NCBI RefSeq assembly: GCF_025370105.1
Contig: NZ_JANQBK010000012.1
Location: 1-64,000 of the forward strand
From: Sphingomonas hylomeconis
Lineage (GTDB): Bacteria; Pseudomonadota; Alphaproteobacteria; Sphingomonadales; Sphingomonadaceae
DNA length: 64,000 nt
Direction: 5' to 3'
Shown here piece by piece: positions 1 to 7,257 of this stretch (position 1 is its first letter; every line of letters starts with the position of its first letter). Both the position numbers and the translations under genes were made by a program. The notes beneath the pieces were generated by a model. The model worked only from the letters and a program-made list of their open reading frames with translations. It had not been told where the DNA came from and searched no databases.

Positions 1-1064
1 GCATCGAAGTCGAATTGCGGCGCCGCGATCGGCACAGTGTCGGGGTCGGCCGCGCACTGTTGCGGCGCAGTGGCGACGGCGGCCGCCCCCACCGCCGCCG
101 CCGCCGCGCCCGCGACCGCCGTCACGCCCCCGGCGACGACCCCCACCCGCACCCGCCCGCGCAGCGCCGGATCGATTACCGCGCCCCAGGTCAGTTCGGT
201 CGCCGCGGGCACGCTGTCGCGCAGCCACGCCATCGCCTGCTCCATCTCGAACAGCCCGAGATCATCGCCCCCGGCGATCGTCACCAGCAGGTGCCGCGCG
301 CTCGCCCCCTGCCCCTCGAGCAGCGGACAATCGAGCGCGGCACGCGCCGCCGCGCGCGCGCGATCCGCCCCGCGGCGGCACTCCCCGAACCCGATCATCG
401 CATCCCCGCTCGATTCAAGCATCGCACGCAGGTCGGCCAAAGTGAGATTCTTGACCGAGGCCGCACCGAGCAGCAGCGCGAAATTGGTCGCGCTGTCACG
501 GATGATCGAATCCGACAGCGCCAGCGCCGCAGCCAGCCTCGTATTCGCGCCGATCACCCGAAACAGGTTCTGGTTGCACACCGTGACGAGCGCATCCACC
601 GCGCCGCGCAGCTCGATCAGCGCGGCCTCGGCCGTCGCCTGCCGCCGCCGCCCCTCGAACGCGAAGGGCTTGGTCGCCACGCCGACGGTCAGGATACCCA
701 TGTCGCGCGCCGCCTGCGCGATCACCGGCGCCGCGCCGCTGCCCGTCCCGCCGCCCAGCCCCGCGGCGATGAAGCATAACGACGTGCCGTCGAGCGCGCG
801 GCGGATCGCCGGTAGCGATTCCGCCGCGGCCGCCCGCCCCACCGCGCGCCGCGCCCCTGCCCCCAGGCCGGCGGTGATTCGGCGGCCGAGTTGCAGGCGG
901 GCGGCCGGGGGCACCGCGCGCAACGCCTGCATATCGGTATTCGCACACACCACCTTCACGCCGTCGAGCGCGTGTTCGACCAGCGGCGCCACCGCATTGC
1001 CCCCGGCGCCACCGACCCCGACTACCGTCACCAACGGTGCCTCTGCCGACCGAAACGTCACCAT
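1..1064 (-). CDS. Divergent FtsZ-like GTP-binding protein (partial, runs off window)
   Basis: The minus strand from an ATG at 1064 reads open to the window edge for 354 codons with no stop. It has the FtsZ/tubulin plan: VGVGGAGGNAV near residues 15-25, ANTDMQAL at 41-48, the tubulin signature GGGTGSG at 104-110 (usually GGGTGTG), VCNQNLFR at 162-169, and WGAVIDPALRGRVRVGVVAGG near 293-313. In the T7 synergy loop the usual NxDxxD reads N206-L-T208-L-A-D211, so the first catalytic aspartate is threonine. I infer GTP may bind but inter-subunit hydrolysis is probably impaired. The region after residue 313 is Ala/Gly-rich, and no C-terminal partner-binding peptide is seen before the edge. It is too divergent to be the main division FtsZ. 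It faces an MraZ-like gene. Confidence 0.85.
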   Translation of the reverse strand, partial: MVTFRSAEAPLVTVVGVGGAGGNAVAPLVEHALDGVKVVCANTDMQALRAVPPAARLQLGRRITAGLGAGARRAVGRAAAAESLPAIRRALDGTSLCFIAAGLGGGTGSGAAPVIAQAARDMGILTVGVATKPFAFEGRRRQATAEAALIELRGAVDALVTVCNQNLFRVIGANTRLAAALALSDSIIRDSATNFALLLGAASVKNLTLADLRAMLESSGDAMIGFGECRRGADRARAAARAALDCPLLEGQGASARHLLVTIAGGDDLGLFEMEQAMAWLRDSVPAATELTWGAVIDPALRGRVRVGVVAGGVTAVAGAAAAAVGAAAVATAPQQCAADPDTVPIAAPQFDFD

Positions 1065-1301
1065 CTGCTTCGTCCCAAACAATCCAGGCCCGGCTATGTA
1101 TCAAGCTAGAATGTGGTTAACGATATTGTAGAAACACGACGCTATTGTCGTTCTAAAGTTGCGCTCGCGGTTCAATCTACAACGGTTTTGATTTTTTGAT
1201 TGAACTGATGTCTATCGGAAATAACCTTAGGTATTAAACCTGAGCTTTAATCGCCTTCAATGCTTGTTAACCATATCTCTTGTTGATAGATGGGACAGGT
1301 C
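1065..1301. promoter_or_regulatory. Divergent intergenic region with two GTTAACCA half-sites
   Basis: This AT-rich stretch separates the FtsZ-like and MraZ-like genes and must hold both promoters. GTTAACCA occurs once on each strand, at 1114-1121 (minus) and 1266-1273 (plus, GTTAACCAT). TTAACCAT-type sequence is a known half-site for the cell-cycle regulator CtrA in alphaproteobacteria. Binding here is inference. Full TTAA-N7-TTAA boxes were not found. Confidence 0.4.
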
Positions 1302-1934
1302 ATGGACGAACTATTCATTGGCAGCGCCTTGTGCGAGGTCACCGTCGCCGGAGAGATACTTCTCCCACGTTTTTTTCACGAAACGACTCAGCGTCGCTCA
1401 CCAACCAAGACGCTGTTCATCGGTCTGCACGAGACAGCTCCCTGCCTCGTCGCCTACGATCGACACTATGCCCAGCAGCGCCATTTCGGCGCAGAGGCGC
1501 AGCGCTTGCACGACGATCCACAGCGCCTCCGCCGTACCTACGGCTTCGTCGCGCGGAGCGCGATCGCGCCAGACGGGATGATCGTGCTGCCCGCCTTGAT
1601 GCGCGATCGCGGCCGGATCGGCGCCACCGCGCTGCTCGTCGCAACCGGCGAGCGGTTCGAAATCTGGGATCTCGAAGCCGTGCTGCATGGCGGTCCGTCC
1701 GATCTGATCCTGCTCGCCACGCATCACCGCCTGGCCCATATCGCAAACGAGGTTCTGCATGTCCCTGCGCTGTCGTCTCACCAGCCACGTTGCGGCGCCG
1801 ACATGCCGCACCAACCAGGGCTTCGTGTTCAGCCAGTGTCGCAGATGCGGCCGCGACATGATCCGGTCGGCCGCGCGGATGACCAGCGGCCGGTGGCACA
1901 AGGTGCCCAGCGGATTTCGCGTGATGCGCCCTGA
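1302..1934 (+). CDS. Divergent MraZ-like protein
   Basis: The product matches the sphingomonad form of MraZ, the transcriptional regulator at the head of the division/cell-wall cluster. Matching stretches are IGLHETAPCLVAYDR, RRTYGFV, GMIVLPALMRDRGRIG and ERFEIWD, the last being the family signature. Both DxxGR-type motifs are altered: the first reads VAGEILLP and the second PDGMIVLP, so the arginines expected in the DNA-binding surface are missing. I chose the ATG at 1302 because AGG lies just upstream; 1290 is an alternative. Family similarity ends near 1758, yet the frame stays open to 1934 through the next gene. Third-position GC drops in this tail, so the true end may have been lost. Function is probably not that of canonical MraZ. 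Confidence 0.7.
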   Translation: MDELFIGSALCEVTVAGEILLPRFFHETTQRRSPTKTLFIGLHETAPCLVAYDRHYAQQRHFGAEAQRLHDDPQRLRRTYGFVARSAIAPDGMIVLPALMRDRGRIGATALLVATGERFEIWDLEAVLHGGPSDLILLATHHRLAHIANEVLHVPALSSHQPRCGADMPHQPGLRVQPVSQMRPRHDPVGRADDQRPVAQGAQRISRDAP

Positions 1935-2097
1935 CCACGGTGCCGCCCTGTCCGGCAGGCGCCGCGCCCGCCCCGGCTATTCGTTGGCTTGGGATTTGCC
2001 GCGGCTCGCCGGCACCGCCTTGTTCTGGTGCCTGATCGACGCCATGCGCGGGACGCCTGGGCCGCGTGCGCCGGTCCGCCGGCTGAGTGCCGCGTGA
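1759..2097 (+). CDS. Small Cys-containing (zinc-ribbon-like) protein
   Basis: A 112-residue reading frame with strong GC3 bias overlaps the tail of the MraZ-like frame by 176 bases. The N-terminal half has a CRLTSHV start, then FSQCRRCGRD (CxxC) and WHKVPSGFRVMR, a layout seen in short zinc-ribbon proteins of sphingomonads. The second half is Arg-rich with a hydrophobic stretch (LAGTALFWCLIDAM, about residues 83-96). No enzymatic motif is visible and I cannot assign a function. GC3 favours this frame over the MraZ-like frame in the overlap. Confidence 0.5.
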   Translation: MSLRCRLTSHVAAPTCRTNQGFVFSQCRRCGRDMIRSAARMTSGRWHKVPSGFRVMRPDHGAALSGRRRARPGYSLAWDLPRLAGTALFWCLIDAMRGTPGPRAPVRRLSAA

Positions 2098-2210
2098 TGG
2101 CGACGTTGGTGCCGTGGCAGCCCGGGCAGCGGTCGAGCGCGTCGGAAATCGCGCCCGCCGACCGCACAAAGCGATTGGCGACGTATCAGCATACGGCACG
2201 CCCGGCGCCG

Positions 2211-2888
2211 ATGGCAGCCCCCGCAACCGGGACACGCCGCCCTGGTCAGCATCGCCCCGACAGCGTCATCCAGACGAAACACGTCTATATCGTCGATGAC
2301 GACAATGACGCCCGCGCCGCGCTGGAGCTGCTGCTGTCGCGGCAGCCGGGCCTCGAGGTGCGCTGCTTCGACAGCGGCGATGCCTTCCTCGCCTGGTCCG
2401 CGGGACTGCCGCGGGGCGTGCTGTTGCTCGCGTCCAACCTGCCCGGCATGCACGCGCTCGATGTGTTGGCGCAGTTGCACGCGGCCGGGGAGCGGCGGTT
2501 CGTCCGCATCGTCGCCGGCAGAGGAACGATTGCCACCGCGGTGCAGGCGATGAAGGCCGGGGCGGACGATTTCATCGCCACGCCCTATGATGGCGAGACG
2601 TTGCTCAACATGTTCGACGAGGCATTCGACCGACAACAGCAGGACGACACGGCGGCGGTGCCTGCCCCGCGGGACTGCACGCGCGTCGCGGCACTCTCGC
2701 CGCGCGAGCGTGATGTGCTCGACGGCCTGATCGCCGGCTGCAGCAACAAGGTCATCGCCTACCGGCTGGCGCTCAGCCCGCGTACCATCGAAATCTATCG
2801 CGCCAATCTGATGACCAAGCTCGGCGTCCGCAATCTGCCCGAGTTGTTGCGCGTCGCCTTCGCCGCCGGGATCATGCCGATCGCCTGA
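2211..2888 (+). CDS. FixJ/NarL-type response regulator with degenerate receiver
   Basis: The 225-residue product has a receiver-like domain (about 23-140) and a LuxR-type helix-turn-helix (about 160-222; LSPRERDVLDGLIAGCSNKV, TIEIYRANLMTKLGV). The acidic pocket VDDD (28-31) is present. The phosphoacceptor Asp is Ala74 (LLLASNLPGM), the conserved Thr/Ser is Ala102 (VRIVAGRG) and the conserved Lys is Thr124 (IATPYD). It should not be phosphorylated in the usual way and is probably an orphan or constitutive DNA-binding protein. No histidine kinase is adjacent. The start is uncertain: ATG 2211 fits family length, while ATG 2097 overlaps the upstream stop as ATGA and would add a Pro/Arg-rich leader. 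Confidence 0.8.
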   Translation: MAAPATGTRRPGQHRPDSVIQTKHVYIVDDDNDARAALELLLSRQPGLEVRCFDSGDAFLAWSAGLPRGVLLLASNLPGMHALDVLAQLHAAGERRFVRIVAGRGTIATAVQAMKAGADDFIATPYDGETLLNMFDEAFDRQQQDDTAAVPAPRDCTRVAALSPRERDVLDGLIAGCSNKVIAYRLALSPRTIEIYRANLMTKLGVRNLPELLRVAFAAGIMPIA

Positions 2889-2889
2889 T

Positions 2890-4449
2890 CTACTCGGTAG
2901 CCGCCGTGCGGATGCCGGGATCCGCGCGCAGCCGCTCCACCAGATCGCGATGCGGCGGCAGATCCTGCATGGCGCGTTCGCCGAACGATCGGATCCGCGC
3001 AAACTGTCGCTCGGCGCCGGCCACACCGGGCATGGCGTTGCGCCCGGCCGCGACCACGGTACCGAAATCCATCCCGTACAGCACATATTGATAGTTGAAG
3101 AAGGCGAACGTCTCGGTGTCGAGCGTGAAGTCGAACCGGCCGGGCGGGCGGTAGCGCCACTGGTCGAGCAGCTCGGCCAGGCCCGCCGGCCACGTCGCCG
3201 GATCGGCATTGTCGCGCCAGAACGGCTCGCGCCGGCGGCTCAGCGCATAGTGCAGCTTGAGAAAGGTGACGATCGTGTCGTAGCGCGCCGCCATCAGCGC
3301 ATTGAAGCGGCGCGCCGGCGCCGCCACCGGGCCGGCCGGCGGCAGCAGCTCAGCGATCATCGCCGCCGCCGCCTCGATCATCACGATCCCGGTCGCCTCG
3401 AGCGGCTCGAGAAAGCCGCCGGCCAGCCCCACCGCCACGCAATTGCCGATCCATTGCCGCGCGCGATAGCCAGGCTCGAACGCCAGGCTGCGCGTGTCGA
3501 TCGCGCCCGGCTCCACGCCCAGATAGTCGTGCAGGATCGCGGCCGCGCGTTCATCGTCGAGATGCGCGCTGGAATAGACACAGCCCACGCCATGCGTGTC
3601 GGCCAGACCGATGTCCCAGATCCAGCCGCCCTCATGCGCCGTCGCCAGCGTATAGCTGGCAAGCGGCGCCGTGGCGCGCGGATAGGGGAGCTTGGCGGTG
3701 ATCGCGCGATCGGTGAACAGCTGGTCGCGCACCGACCGGATCGGCTCGCCCAGCGCGCGGCCGATCAGTTCGGCGCGAAACCCGGTACAATCGATATAGA
3801 GATCGGCCTCCAGCCGGCCGTGATCGCGCGTCTGGACCCCGGCGATCGCCCCGTCGGGCGCGACCTCGACCCGCGTGACGACATCGGCGACATGCGCCAC
3901 GCCACCGGCGATTGCGTGACGCGACAGCAGACCGGCGAGCTTCACCGCATCGCAGTGAAAGGCATAGGCCAGCGGCCCGTCGAAATTGCCGTCGCCCGCC
4001 GTCTTCGGCGCGCGCCCAGCATCGGCGACCCGGGCCTGGATCGTCACCGCCTCGGCAAACGCCGCGCGCGTGCCCGGCGCCTGTGCCAGCCAATAGGGCA
4101 CCAGACTGCCGAACTCGGTCTGGAACGGCGCTTCGAACGGGTGCACGTAGCTATGCCGCCGGTCGCCGTCCGGCGCATGCAGCCAGTCGGCGAAGCGGAT
4201 GCCCTGCTTGAACGTCGCAGAGGTTTCGCGCAGGAACGCCGCTTCGTCGATGCCGAGGAATTTGAGCGTCGCGCGGATCGTCGGGAACGTCCCCTCGCCC
4301 ACGCCGATGACGCCGATCTCGGGCGATTCGAGCAGCGTGATGTCCGCGCCGGGCCCGAGCGCCTTGCCGAGATACGCCGCCGTGAGCCAGCCCGCCGTCC
4401 CGCCGCCGACGATCAGGATCCTGCGCCCGCCGCTGCCCGTGAAGCTCAT
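2890..4449 (-). CDS. Flavin-dependent tryptophan-halogenase family protein
   Basis: The 519-residue protein has the FAD-binding motif GGGTAGW (15-21), GEGTFPTIR (51-59) and TFKQGI with K81, the lysine that forms the chlorinating adduct in this family. W276-I-W278-D-I280 matches the WxWxI signature, and VGLAGGFLEPLEATGI is typical of the C-terminal half. Enzymes of this family use FADH2, halide and oxygen to halogenate electron-rich rings. Sphingomonads and Caulobacter carry many homologues of unknown substrate, often beside TonB receptors. Here there is no TonB receptor, flavin reductase or biosynthetic cluster beside it. The ATG at 4449 places the nucleotide motif in the usual position. It is convergent with the degenerate regulator, one base apart. 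Confidence 0.88.
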   Translation of the reverse strand: MSFTGSGGRRILIVGGGTAGWLTAAYLGKALGPGADITLLESPEIGVIGVGEGTFPTIRATLKFLGIDEAAFLRETSATFKQGIRFADWLHAPDGDRRHSYVHPFEAPFQTEFGSLVPYWLAQAPGTRAAFAEAVTIQARVADAGRAPKTAGDGNFDGPLAYAFHCDAVKLAGLLSRHAIAGGVAHVADVVTRVEVAPDGAIAGVQTRDHGRLEADLYIDCTGFRAELIGRALGEPIRSVRDQLFTDRAITAKLPYPRATAPLASYTLATAHEGGWIWDIGLADTHGVGCVYSSAHLDDERAAAILHDYLGVEPGAIDTRSLAFEPGYRARQWIGNCVAVGLAGGFLEPLEATGIVMIEAAAAMIAELLPPAGPVAAPARRFNALMAARYDTIVTFLKLHYALSRRREPFWRDNADPATWPAGLAELLDQWRYRPPGRFDFTLDTETFAFFNYQYVLYGMDFGTVVAAGRNAMPGVAGAERQFARIRSFGERAMQDLPPHRDLVERLRADPGIRTAATE

Positions 4450-4468
4450 GCCATCCAACCTAGCCGCA

Positions 4469-4948
4469 TCAGGCGCGCACGAACAGCGTCTTGAGCCAAT
4501 GCGGCTCGCCACGATCGGCGTGGCGCCAGTCGCTATCCTCGGCCTCCTGCTGCCAGGGATCGAGCAGCTTGACTTTGGCCGGCTTGAACGCCGCGCCGCG
4601 CCGGCTGGCGAGCACCAATCCCTGTTCCAGCGCGGTGGCGGCGACCAGCGCATCGCGCGGATCGGGCAGCGTCAGCGCACGGCGACGCCGCACCACCGCC
4701 GCATCGACCGGCAGGATCCGCCCGTCGAACGCCGGCAGCACCTGCTCGTCGATCCAACGCTGCAGCCGCTGGGCCTGCGCCTTCTCCCGCACCGCCAGCC
4801 GCAAGGCGGCGTTTTCCAGATCGAGCAGCGACACCGTCGACAGGAACAAGCGCTCGCGCGGCACCGCGCCGGCCCAGCCGGCCAGCGCCGGATCGGCATG
4901 CGCGCCACGCCGCAGTTCGGCGATCACCTCGGTATCGAGCAGGAACAT
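4469..4948 (-). CDS. PIN-domain toxin (VapC family)
   Basis: A 159-residue PIN-domain protein starting MFLLDTEVIAEL, with further acidic positions in LLDLENA and DPRDALVAATALEQG. VapC toxins are Mg-dependent RNases that cleave tRNA or rRNA in the cytoplasm. The C-terminal motif usually carrying an Asn/Asp (TRNxxDF) reads ASRRGAAF here, so one acidic ligand may be missing or displaced. Its ATG overlaps the stop of the antitoxin gene, the normal order antitoxin then toxin. Confidence 0.85.
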   Translation of the reverse strand: MFLLDTEVIAELRRGAHADPALAGWAGAVPRERLFLSTVSLLDLENAALRLAVREKAQAQRLQRWIDEQVLPAFDGRILPVDAAVVRRRRALTLPDPRDALVAATALEQGLVLASRRGAAFKPAKVKLLDPWQQEAEDSDWRHADRGEPHWLKTLFVRA

Positions 4949-5190
4949 CAGCGCGGATTGCCCCACGCACCGTCGGCGGGTGCGATCGTCAGCGGCGCGG
5001 CATCGTCGTCGCGCGCCGCGAGCAGGTCGACGATCGTGTCGCGCGCGCCGGACAATCGCTGATACGCCTCGATGCTGAGCAGCACGTGCGTCGGCGTGCC
5101 GCGATCGGTCACCACCACCGGGGCGAGTCGCGCGGCGCGCTTCGCCTGGCTGATATCCTGGTTGAACGCGCGGCTCGTCATCACCTTCAC
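4948..5190 (-). CDS. Phd/YefM-type antitoxin
   Basis: An 80-residue protein, MKVMTSRAFNQDISQAKRAA, then VVVTDRGTPTHVLLSIEAYQRL, which is the Phd/YefM fold. The N-terminal half should bind operator DNA and the acidic C-terminal tail should wrap the toxin. The stop overlaps the toxin start (TGATG), so the two are translationally coupled. ATG at codon 4 (MTSRAF) is an alternative start. The pair is probably autoregulated from the 5191-5418 spacer, which holds no other gene. Confidence 0.85.
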   Translation of the reverse strand: MKVMTSRAFNQDISQAKRAARLAPVVVTDRGTPTHVLLSIEAYQRLSGARDTIVDLLAARDDDAAPLTIAPADGAWGNPR

Positions 5191-5418
5191 GTGAACGCTC
5201 CCAAGATACTACTATGCTACAAATATACCGGGATGGCGTAGGCACGTTACTACACCGTGTCGTCGCCGCAACACAATCCGCGGCAGCTGCCGGAATCGCG
5301 CTGCTTTGGATAACTCTCCCCGCCTTTCAGCTTGCGCGCCCCAGCGCGTTTGCGGTTCCTCGCGGCCAGTCAGCTGCGATGCCGCCAAGCGGTGCGCCGG
5401 TCCGGGGAGGAAGACGTC

Positions 5419-6777
5419 ATGATGGACAGTGTGTGGGCGACGCTCGGCGACGTGCTGTCGCCGCATGGCCCGGCGACGCTGGCCGCGGCGAAAAGCTATG
5501 CCCCGGGCGATTTCTCGATCCACTTCTTCCTGCAGCTCGCGATCATCCTGCTGACCTGCCGCGCGGTCGGCTGGCTGGGCCGGAAACTGCTCGCCCAGCC
5601 GCAGGTCGTGGGGGAGATGATCGCCGGCGTGGTGCTCGGGCCGTCGCTGCTCGGCCTGTTCTGGCCCGATCTGCAGGGCGCGATCTTTCCCAAGGAAACC
5701 CGGAACATCCTCTATGCCGGTGCCCAGCTCGGCGTCGGCCTCTACATGTTCCTGGTCGGCACGACGCTGCGCATCGATCATTTCAAGGCCAAGGCGAAAA
5801 GCGCCGCCGGCGTATCGCTGGCGGGCATCGCCGCGCCGTTCGCGATCGCGATCCTGATCACGCCCTACCTTATCGACGTACCCGGCCTGTTCGCGCCCGG
5901 CATCTCGACGATGAACGCCACGCTGTTCCTCGGCGCGTGCATCGCGCTTACCGCCTTTCCGATGCTGGCGCGGATCATCAACGAACGCGGGCTGGCCAAT
6001 TCCTCGCTCGGAACCTTGTCGCTGACCGCCGGCGCGTTCGATGACGCCTGTTCGTGGTGCGTGCTGGCGATCGTGCTGGCAACGTTCGGCGGTGGCCCCG
6101 GCGTGGCGATCGTGGCGATCGGTGGCGGACTGATCTGGGCGGCGATCGTCATCGTCTTCGGTCCGCGCGTGTTCGCGCCGCTCGCCGCGCGGGTCGAGCG
6201 CGACGGGGCGATGAGCGACGCGGTGCTGGCGATCGTGCTGATCGCCTTTTGCACGTCGGCCTTTCTGATGGACATGGTCGGCATCCACGCGATCTTCGGC
6301 GGCTTCATCCTTGGCGCCGTGCTGCCGCGCGGGCTGTTCGCCGCCGAGATCAAGCGCAAGATTGAGCCGCTCGCCGTCGTCCTGCTGCTGCCGATGTTCT
6401 TCACCTATTCCGGCCTCAACACGCGGATGGACATGGTCAATTCGGGTTCGCTGCTGTTGATCGCGCTGGCCATCCTGGTCGCCTCGATCATCGCCAAGGG
6501 GGGCGCCTGCTATCTCGCCGCGCGGCTGGCGGGCGAGGATAACCGCACCGCGCTCGGCATCGGCGCGCTGATGAATTCGCGCGGGCTGATGGAATTGATC
6601 ATCATCAATATCGGGCTGCAAAAGGGCATTATCGGCCCGACCCTGTTCTCGATGCTGGTGCTGATGGCGATCGTCACGACGATGATGGCCGGGCCGCTGT
6701 TCGAGGCCGTGTACGGCAAGAAGGCGCGCGAGAGCGGCGAGCTCGACGCGCTGGGCACCACCTCGCCGGCGGCGTGA
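5419..6777 (+). CDS. Kef/CPA2-type cation:proton antiporter
   Basis: A 452-residue polytopic membrane protein. VVGEMIAGVVLGPSLLG, TAGAFDDACSWCVLAIVLA (the DD ion-binding pair region) and FGGFILGAVLPRG are hallmarks of the Na+/H+ exchanger domain. It lacks the C-terminal RCK/TrkA_N domain of KefB/C, so it is the short form. The likely role is K+ or Na+ exchange for protons across the inner membrane. GGAGGAAG upstream of ATG 5419 supports this start; ATG 5422 is equally close. It stands alone, between the toxin-antitoxin module and the catabolic island. Confidence 0.88.
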   Translation: MMDSVWATLGDVLSPHGPATLAAAKSYAPGDFSIHFFLQLAIILLTCRAVGWLGRKLLAQPQVVGEMIAGVVLGPSLLGLFWPDLQGAIFPKETRNILYAGAQLGVGLYMFLVGTTLRIDHFKAKAKSAAGVSLAGIAAPFAIAILITPYLIDVPGLFAPGISTMNATLFLGACIALTAFPMLARIINERGLANSSLGTLSLTAGAFDDACSWCVLAIVLATFGGGPGVAIVAIGGGLIWAAIVIVFGPRVFAPLAARVERDGAMSDAVLAIVLIAFCTSAFLMDMVGIHAIFGGFILGAVLPRGLFAAEIKRKIEPLAVVLLLPMFFTYSGLNTRMDMVNSGSLLLIALAILVASIIAKGGACYLAARLAGEDNRTALGIGALMNSRGLMELIIINIGLQKGIIGPTLFSMLVLMAIVTTMMAGPLFEAVYGKKARESGELDALGTTSPAA

Positions 6778-6834
6778 GGCAAGGGCCCGCGGCGCGCTGG
6801 CCGGTGCGCAGCTTGCGGCAACGGCGCCGGGCGA

Positions 6835-7257
6835 TCAGGTCCCGATCATGGTCAGCGCCTGCACGTGATCGGGCGCGACCGCGCCCTCGCGCAGCCGCTC
6901 CATGCGCCGCGTATCGATATAATCGCGCCACGCCGTGATCCGGCCGTCGGCGAACTCGATCACCGCGGCATAAGGCATCGCCACGGCGATCCCGTTGCGG
7001 CGGGTATAGGCATCGATCCCTTCGACGAACAGGCGATCCTGCTGCTCGGCATGATGCCGGATGCTCCAGCGCGTCTCGGCGAGATCGCCCGCCAGCATCT
7101 CCAGGAAGCCGCGCACCGCCGCCTTGCCTTCCAGCGGCGCCAGCGCGCCGGCGGCGACATGCCACACCACGCGCTCGTCCATCCCGGCCAGCGCGGCATC
7201 GATATCGCCGGCGTTCCACGCGGCGATCACCTGGGCGAAGCGGTCGTACAGCGTCAT
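6835..7257 (-). CDS. SnoaL/limonene-epoxide-hydrolase-like protein 1
   Basis: A 140-residue NTF2-fold protein (cone-shaped cystatin-like fold) with WNAGDIDAALAGMDERVVWHVA and FADGRITAWRDYIDTRR. The WRDY motif is where the limonene-1,2-epoxide-hydrolase group carries its active-site Asp/Arg residues. Such proteins act as hydrolases, cyclases or isomerases on hydrophobic small molecules. ATG at 7257 overlaps the stop of the acyl-CoA ligase (ATGA), so it is the last gene of that operon. It is one of four related proteins in the island. Confidence 0.82.
   Translation of the reverse strand: MTLYDRFAQVIAAWNAGDIDAALAGMDERVVWHVAAGALAPLEGKAAVRGFLEMLAGDLAETRWSIRHHAEQQDRLFVEGIDAYTRRNGIAVAMPYAAVIEFADGRITAWRDYIDTRRMERLREGAVAPDHVQALTMIGT

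Noticed and set aside
37..1131. A 364-codon plus-strand open frame
   Set aside because: It is the antisense shadow of the FtsZ-like gene. Its complement gives GGGTGSG and other FtsZ motifs, while the plus frame is Arg/Ala/Ser/Pro-rich with no domain.
5212..6621. A 469-codon minus-strand open frame
   Set aside because: Antisense shadow of the Kef-type antiporter; composition is Asp/Gln/Arg-rich without motifs.
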